Shown here: one piece after another, positions 59,575 through 64,000 of the stretch
How positions within the stretch are numbered: the first letter of the stretch is position 1
Layout: every line of letters starts with the position of its first letter
Source of the DNA: Casuarina equisetifolia
Lineage: Eukaryota > Streptophyta > Magnoliopsida > Fagales > Casuarinaceae
Direction: 5' to 3'
Assembly: GCA_028551475.1 (NCBI GenBank)
Contig: CM052359.1
Location: 23,809,583-23,873,582, forward strand
DNA length: 64,000 bases
Notes under the pieces: model-generated
Told to the model about the DNA's origin: nothing
The model's database searches: none
What the model saw: the letters and a program-made list of their open reading frames with translations, nothing else
Position numbers and translations under genes: made by a program

Positions 59575-59940
59575 AAGAGCTCCGACTTGTAGTTTATCTA
59601 CCTCGTACATAAGTATGCAATCCCCCCTTTGCAGTGACAATACTTACCAAAAAGCCCAACGCAAAAGTTCCAATCTTTCCTATGGATTAATTGCTGGATA
59701 AAAATTTGTAACGCATTAAGAATTTCCAGAAGAATGATATGTAGATATATTTTTCTTTCTTATATATCAGGTGGAGAAGGATTCACACGTTTTCTACAGT
59801 GACAAATTAAATTATATTACCCAAAAATAATAAAGTAGAAAATTACAAAATTTGGGGGTAAAAAAGATATGACATGGATCTTGCATGCCCAAGCTCACTA
59901 GTGTACAAGAAGGCAATATAATACTTTCTTTTTCTCTATT
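59575..59940 (+). repeat. R repeat, copy R4, native ETO1 3' flank
   Basis: The distal third of R, from GAGCTCCGACTTGTAGTTTATC to the T-rich run before the ETO1 stop codon. R sequence to the left of 59575 is absent. Its contiguity with an apparently functional ETO1 gene suggests that R is the ETO1 downstream region. R3B keeps the same junction. Confidence 0.8.
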
Positions 59941-59968
59941 CGTCTTACAATTTTTTTTTTCCTTCAAT

Positions 59969-62900
59969 TCATGGTTCAGGGCTGTTTACACGGCTGTGAA
60001 GCTCCAACATTTCTTGATGGTTTGGGTCAACAGAAAGAGCAGCTCGACAGTCACGCAGTGCGCCCGAGACATCGCCAATGTGCTCGTGGAATGCTGCCCG
60101 CAGATGCAGAAGGTGAACGTCTGCTTTGAATGCTATTGCTCTTGTTAATTCAGTTATGGCTTCCTTTTCCTTATGGCTGTCCATTAACACTGCGCCAACC
60201 AAAGCCATAACATGGGGGAATCAATACAAGCTGAAAAATAAAATTGCAAAGATCATTGAGGATTTGAACAAGAAACCCTTGTTCCTCCCACAGCTAAATC
60301 AGTGGAAGACTTGGCACTAAAGGATACAACATTCCATATAACTTATGTTGTGAAGTGCAAAAGATTTTTGTTATGTAGTGAAAACTTTCAAACATATTGT
60401 TGTCAGTCAGCAATAGCCATCAGCAACTAATTGTGGTTGTTGATGTCAGTCTCATCACTTATTTTCAGTTGTTTGGGATCTTTACAACATGCAGAAATTT
60501 TTTGCACCGTAGAATCCATGCAAATACGGGAATCAAGGTGGAAGAATCTAACCTGCAGCTCGGTATCTGTAAGGGTAGACCCGGAGCGGATCTAACTGGG
60601 TAACCATCTCCAGGTCTGCTTTCGTTTGTTCACGATCACCGTACTCAGACCTCTTCTCAAAGGCAGACGCATTGTTTCGGGCCTTCCCAATAAGTTTGGT
60701 CATTTCATCGTATGCAGCAGCCTTGTCATTTCTAAGATGATGAACCCGAGCAAGGCCCTGGTGGGCTCGGGTGTGCCGGATTTTTAGGGCATTAATGTAA
60801 CAATCTGCTGCTAAGTCTAACTTCCCACGGTCAACATGAACACTTCCAAGATTGTTGAGTGCCTGCGAATGGACATGCCCATAGTCAAATTGTTTATAAG
60901 AAAGTAACATCAGGCCATTAACAGGTGATTTTGACATGCTGCGGATATACATGGTCACAACTCCATGTATCCAGATCATTTTGACATGCTGCGGATATGT
61001 TGGACTGATTAGTTTCCTATATGTCAGTTCCATTTCAAAAACAATATACTAAAATCCCATAAGTTAACAAGTCCTTCTGAACGCTATATATAATCTTCTT
61101 ACCATCATAATACTAGTTGAACCATCAACTGCTAGACACTGGATGCACGTTAAACAGCATGAACGAACAGATTGGCAGAAAATTTGCAAGTATCATTTTC
61201 ACCGTAAATGAAAAGGTTTCACAAATATAAATTAAAGGAAAGGTGGAAATTTGTCGTTAGACATCCTTACGCAGGAAAATGTGGACCTACCGCCTATTAA
61301 ACTAGCTACATATTAATTAGAGTGGAAATACACTTCGGGTAAAACAAAATTCCATGTTGTATCAAGTCTTTCTGTTCTAGAAAGCAAAAGAACAATTCAA
61401 AAAGTATAACCTAAACAAATATTCAGACTTGGCTTGACAAAATCAGTCATTAGTATTTTAAATAACTTTTTGAGGGGTTTAAGTTGGGAAGTATCACAAC
61501 ATGAGCCATAAGCTTTTCCACACCTATAATGCCCAGAAACAAGCCTCACCAGCGAAGGAAAGTGTTATACAGAACAGTTAAAATGTTTCGTGAGAAAGCC
61601 ATGACCTTCGTTAAGCCCACCAAAATAGGATGATAAGAGCCTCAACTATCAAATTTCATGTTTTGGATTACTTTCTTTTCAGTGCACCAGAATGCCATAA
61701 ATGAGGGAACAAAACTAACAGGACAACACAAATGCAGAGCAGAGAAATAAGCATCAGATCAAGGCAACCAGGCAGCTCTTTAAATTGGTCAGTGAAATTT
61801 CAATGTGTTTGACAGTCCAAAGACACCCCTTGAACATGGCCCATCACCACTTTTTTCCCCCCTTCTTTTATGTTTTACATTTTCGATTGGTAAATATCCT
61901 TCTTTAACTAGGGTAGCTATCAACCTATGTTAAGCAGGTTTGACTGATTTCAAATAAGTTCAATAATTTTCACCACTACATCAGTTCTGCAAAAAATTAT
62001 TTTCCTCTCTATCCACCAACTGGGCCTCAAACAAGAACAACATCATCAAATCTCTATCACAATATGAGACCTACATTTGTTGTTAACTCTAGCAATACAG
62101 AAAATAGATAATTAGTCATGAAATTCCAAATCATTGACAACCATACCTGACCCTTGCGCAGCCTGTCTGAGGGACACTTCAGAGCATCTTCAAGAAGGGA
62201 AACAACAGTTGAAGAACAAGATGGATCTTGGCTAGAGTCAGCTAATGCATAAGCTTTTAGGAAGAAAGCTTCAAAGGACCTCTTGATTTTGATAGACTCC
62301 TCTGCTTTTTGGAGCCCCTCCTCACAGTGACCGGTATCATATAAGATCCATCCCTCATAAACCAGTCGTTCATGTTCACTGGATGCATGTTGGCGGGCTA
62401 ATTGTAGACTCCGCATGGCTGCCTCAGGACAGTTCAACCTACTCAATCAATAGTGTGAGAATTCGAGTGCCCCCATATGAAAGTAACGGTACAACAAACT
62501 AAAATGCCAAATGGCTGGAAAAGGAATATGAAGCTAAATTCAGGCTATACAGAACCAGAAATAATTCCCAGGAGGCAATATTTTCATACTCAGAATCTGA
62601 AAACCCTATGCAACTAGCCAAATCGGATTTGGGATATGTATGGATAAAAACAAGAGTCATAGAATTAGACAAGCAAAAATTTGAGCTAGATTTACCAGAT
62701 GAAAAAGGTTATACCCAGGGATGATACTATTATACCGATCAGCAATATTAAAAGCAGTACATACCTCAGGAGAAGCAAAGACTGCCTGAAGTATAGAACA
62801 CCCTTGGCAGCATCAGATTCAAGCATTTGGTAAATAACAGATAGCGATCCTATATCATCAACCGAAGACCATCTATCATACAACTGCAGCCAACAATCTG

Positions 62901-64000
62901 CTGTTGTCCAGTTATCTACATGCTCACGCACAAGAGTACGTAGCTGGGATGCTGCCACCCGACCCTCAAACATCCTATATTCAGGGGAGAGTGTGAGAAT
63001 TGCCTGAACATCGCACAGGGCTGACTGGTAATCCTCATTTGCTAAATAGAAACAAAAACGAAGTTCCAAGCATTCTAATGCAAGTTTAAACCCAAGGACC
63101 CGATTGATCTCTGCAAGTGCAGCTTGAACATTCTGTTTCCTCATTAATGAGGAGGCGCGATACATGTAGGGGTAATTAAGAGTTGGGTCCAACTCAGTTG
63201 CCTTATCAAGGTCCTCCCAAAAGTTATCCCCTTCACAGTATAACGACCTCTCCTGGTACATCCATCCAAGGGGGATAACAGTGGAAATTACAGAGCTGAG
63301 CCTCTTACATGCCCAAATTTTATGACCCTTTACGTAAGCAAGTCTACATAAACCTACAACAGAATAAATATGGCCAGCATTTACAGCTGCCTCAAAAAGA
63401 TCTTGGGCTTTATTATACTCTTTCCTCAGGAGCCTCACACATCCCAGTTGATGAAACGCCATCATTCTTTGCTGATCTGTTTCAGCAAACTCAATCAACC
63501 GTTCCAGGAAACAAACTGCTTTGTCAGACCGAGCATCAAGGTTCATAGCAACTTCACTTAATAAGCAGTACAGAGAAAATGAGGCTGACCCTACCATTAT
63601 TGATATCTGTTGTCTATGAGCATGAACAAATAGGTCCACCACCCGATCATCATTCAAACAATCAGGAAGATCTCGTAAAAGAACTTGCAAGCACGATGCA
63701 GCTAAAATTGGAGTGCTCTCTTCAAGTGCACATTCCATGAGCCCAACTGCATCTTCTCTAGAGGAAACCAGAGTTGCAAGTTTCCTGTCACAAGCATCCT
63801 TCAGCCTTTCACAACAGAACTTATTTGCAAAAACTAATATTTCCAGTAACAGATTTGGAGGAACTTCACTTAAACTGCCCGTCATACTAAACTCCTTCAC
63901 TGCTCTCATGCCTGATGGTGAAATATTGTTTTCAGATAAATCAATGTCGTCACAAAGTGATTCTGTGAAACATCCATTCAGCATAGCATTAAAAGGTGCT
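59969..64000 (-). CDS. ETO1/EOL1-like BTB-TPR protein, 3' part (runs off right edge)
   Basis: ETO1 and EOL proteins are BTB-TPR adaptors that bring type-2 ACC synthases to CUL3 E3 ligases and so limit ethylene production. Exons in the window: 64000-62765 (open at the edge; GCFTESLCDDIDLSENNISP is the BTB end, then TPR and linker sequence such as LGWMYQERSLYCEGD and NYPYMYRASSLMRKQNVQAA), 62438-62147 (LNCPEAAMRSLQLARQHASS to RKGQ), 60862-60553 (ALNNLGSVHVDRGKLDLAAD to YRYRAA) and 60189-59969 (VLMDSHKEKE to NSPEP-stop). Donors, acceptors and phases agree, with no stop or frameshift. The N-terminal exon or exons and start lie beyond 64000. The choice between ETO1 and EOL1 is not settled from this part. 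The 1284 bp third intron (60863-62146) is the source of the relics in units A and B. Confidence 0.92.

Overview
This is plant nuclear DNA, almost certainly from a eudicot and probably a woody species. It is AT-rich, its genes are split into many short exons with GT..AG introns, and it carries Copia LTR retrotransposons primed by initiator tRNA-Met. Its recognisable genes are plant families: ARIA (armadillo-BTB), ETO1/EOL (BTB-TPR), MUTYH, RPA-interacting protein, an ER/PP2C-type phosphatase and SULTR. The species cannot be named from sequence alone. I see no tRNA, rRNA, CRISPR or prokaryotic feature.

Layout. The window is dominated by a direct tandem segmental duplication. Unit A (345-20557) and unit B (about 28317-47490) carry, in the same order: the 3' part of a small transposable element; a repeat called R here; a 5' fragment of MUTYH (minus strand); a degenerate RPA-interacting protein gene (plus); R again, split by a 5.9 kb Copia element; an intron-only relic of ETO1; a degenerate PP2C gene (minus); and R a third time. 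Bases 1-344 are the truncated end of a further unit that lies mostly outside the window. Between A and B sit a one-exon sulfate-transporter fragment (20579-20665) and the one intact complete gene of the window, ARIA (minus, 19 exons on my count, 703 codons).

To the right of unit B, R continues into a two-exon ETO1 pseudogene (47614-48362). This is cut off and joined to a 10 kb array (48363-58490) of about ten direct repeats of roughly 0.6-0.68 kb. Two related solo LTRs, in opposite orientation and each with a perfect 5 bp target duplication, are inserted in the array. After about 1 kb of unassigned DNA another partial R (59575-59940) leads into the apparently functional ETO1/EOL gene (minus, running off the right edge at 64000).

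How it fits together. R is the sequence immediately 3' of ETO1, so the locus reads as repeated duplication of the ETO1 3' flank with neighbouring genes carried along. MUTYH, RIP and PP2C copies are pseudogenes that share their lesions in A and B, so they decayed before the A/B duplication. Later events separate A from B: a 131 bp solo LTR in B, a 1.1 kb deletion in B, and a 50 bp triplication in A. One 3.5 kb block (about 360-3849 versus 28332-31821) shows no difference at all and must have been copied or homogenised much more recently. The main technical alternative is that A and B are uncollapsed haplotypes.
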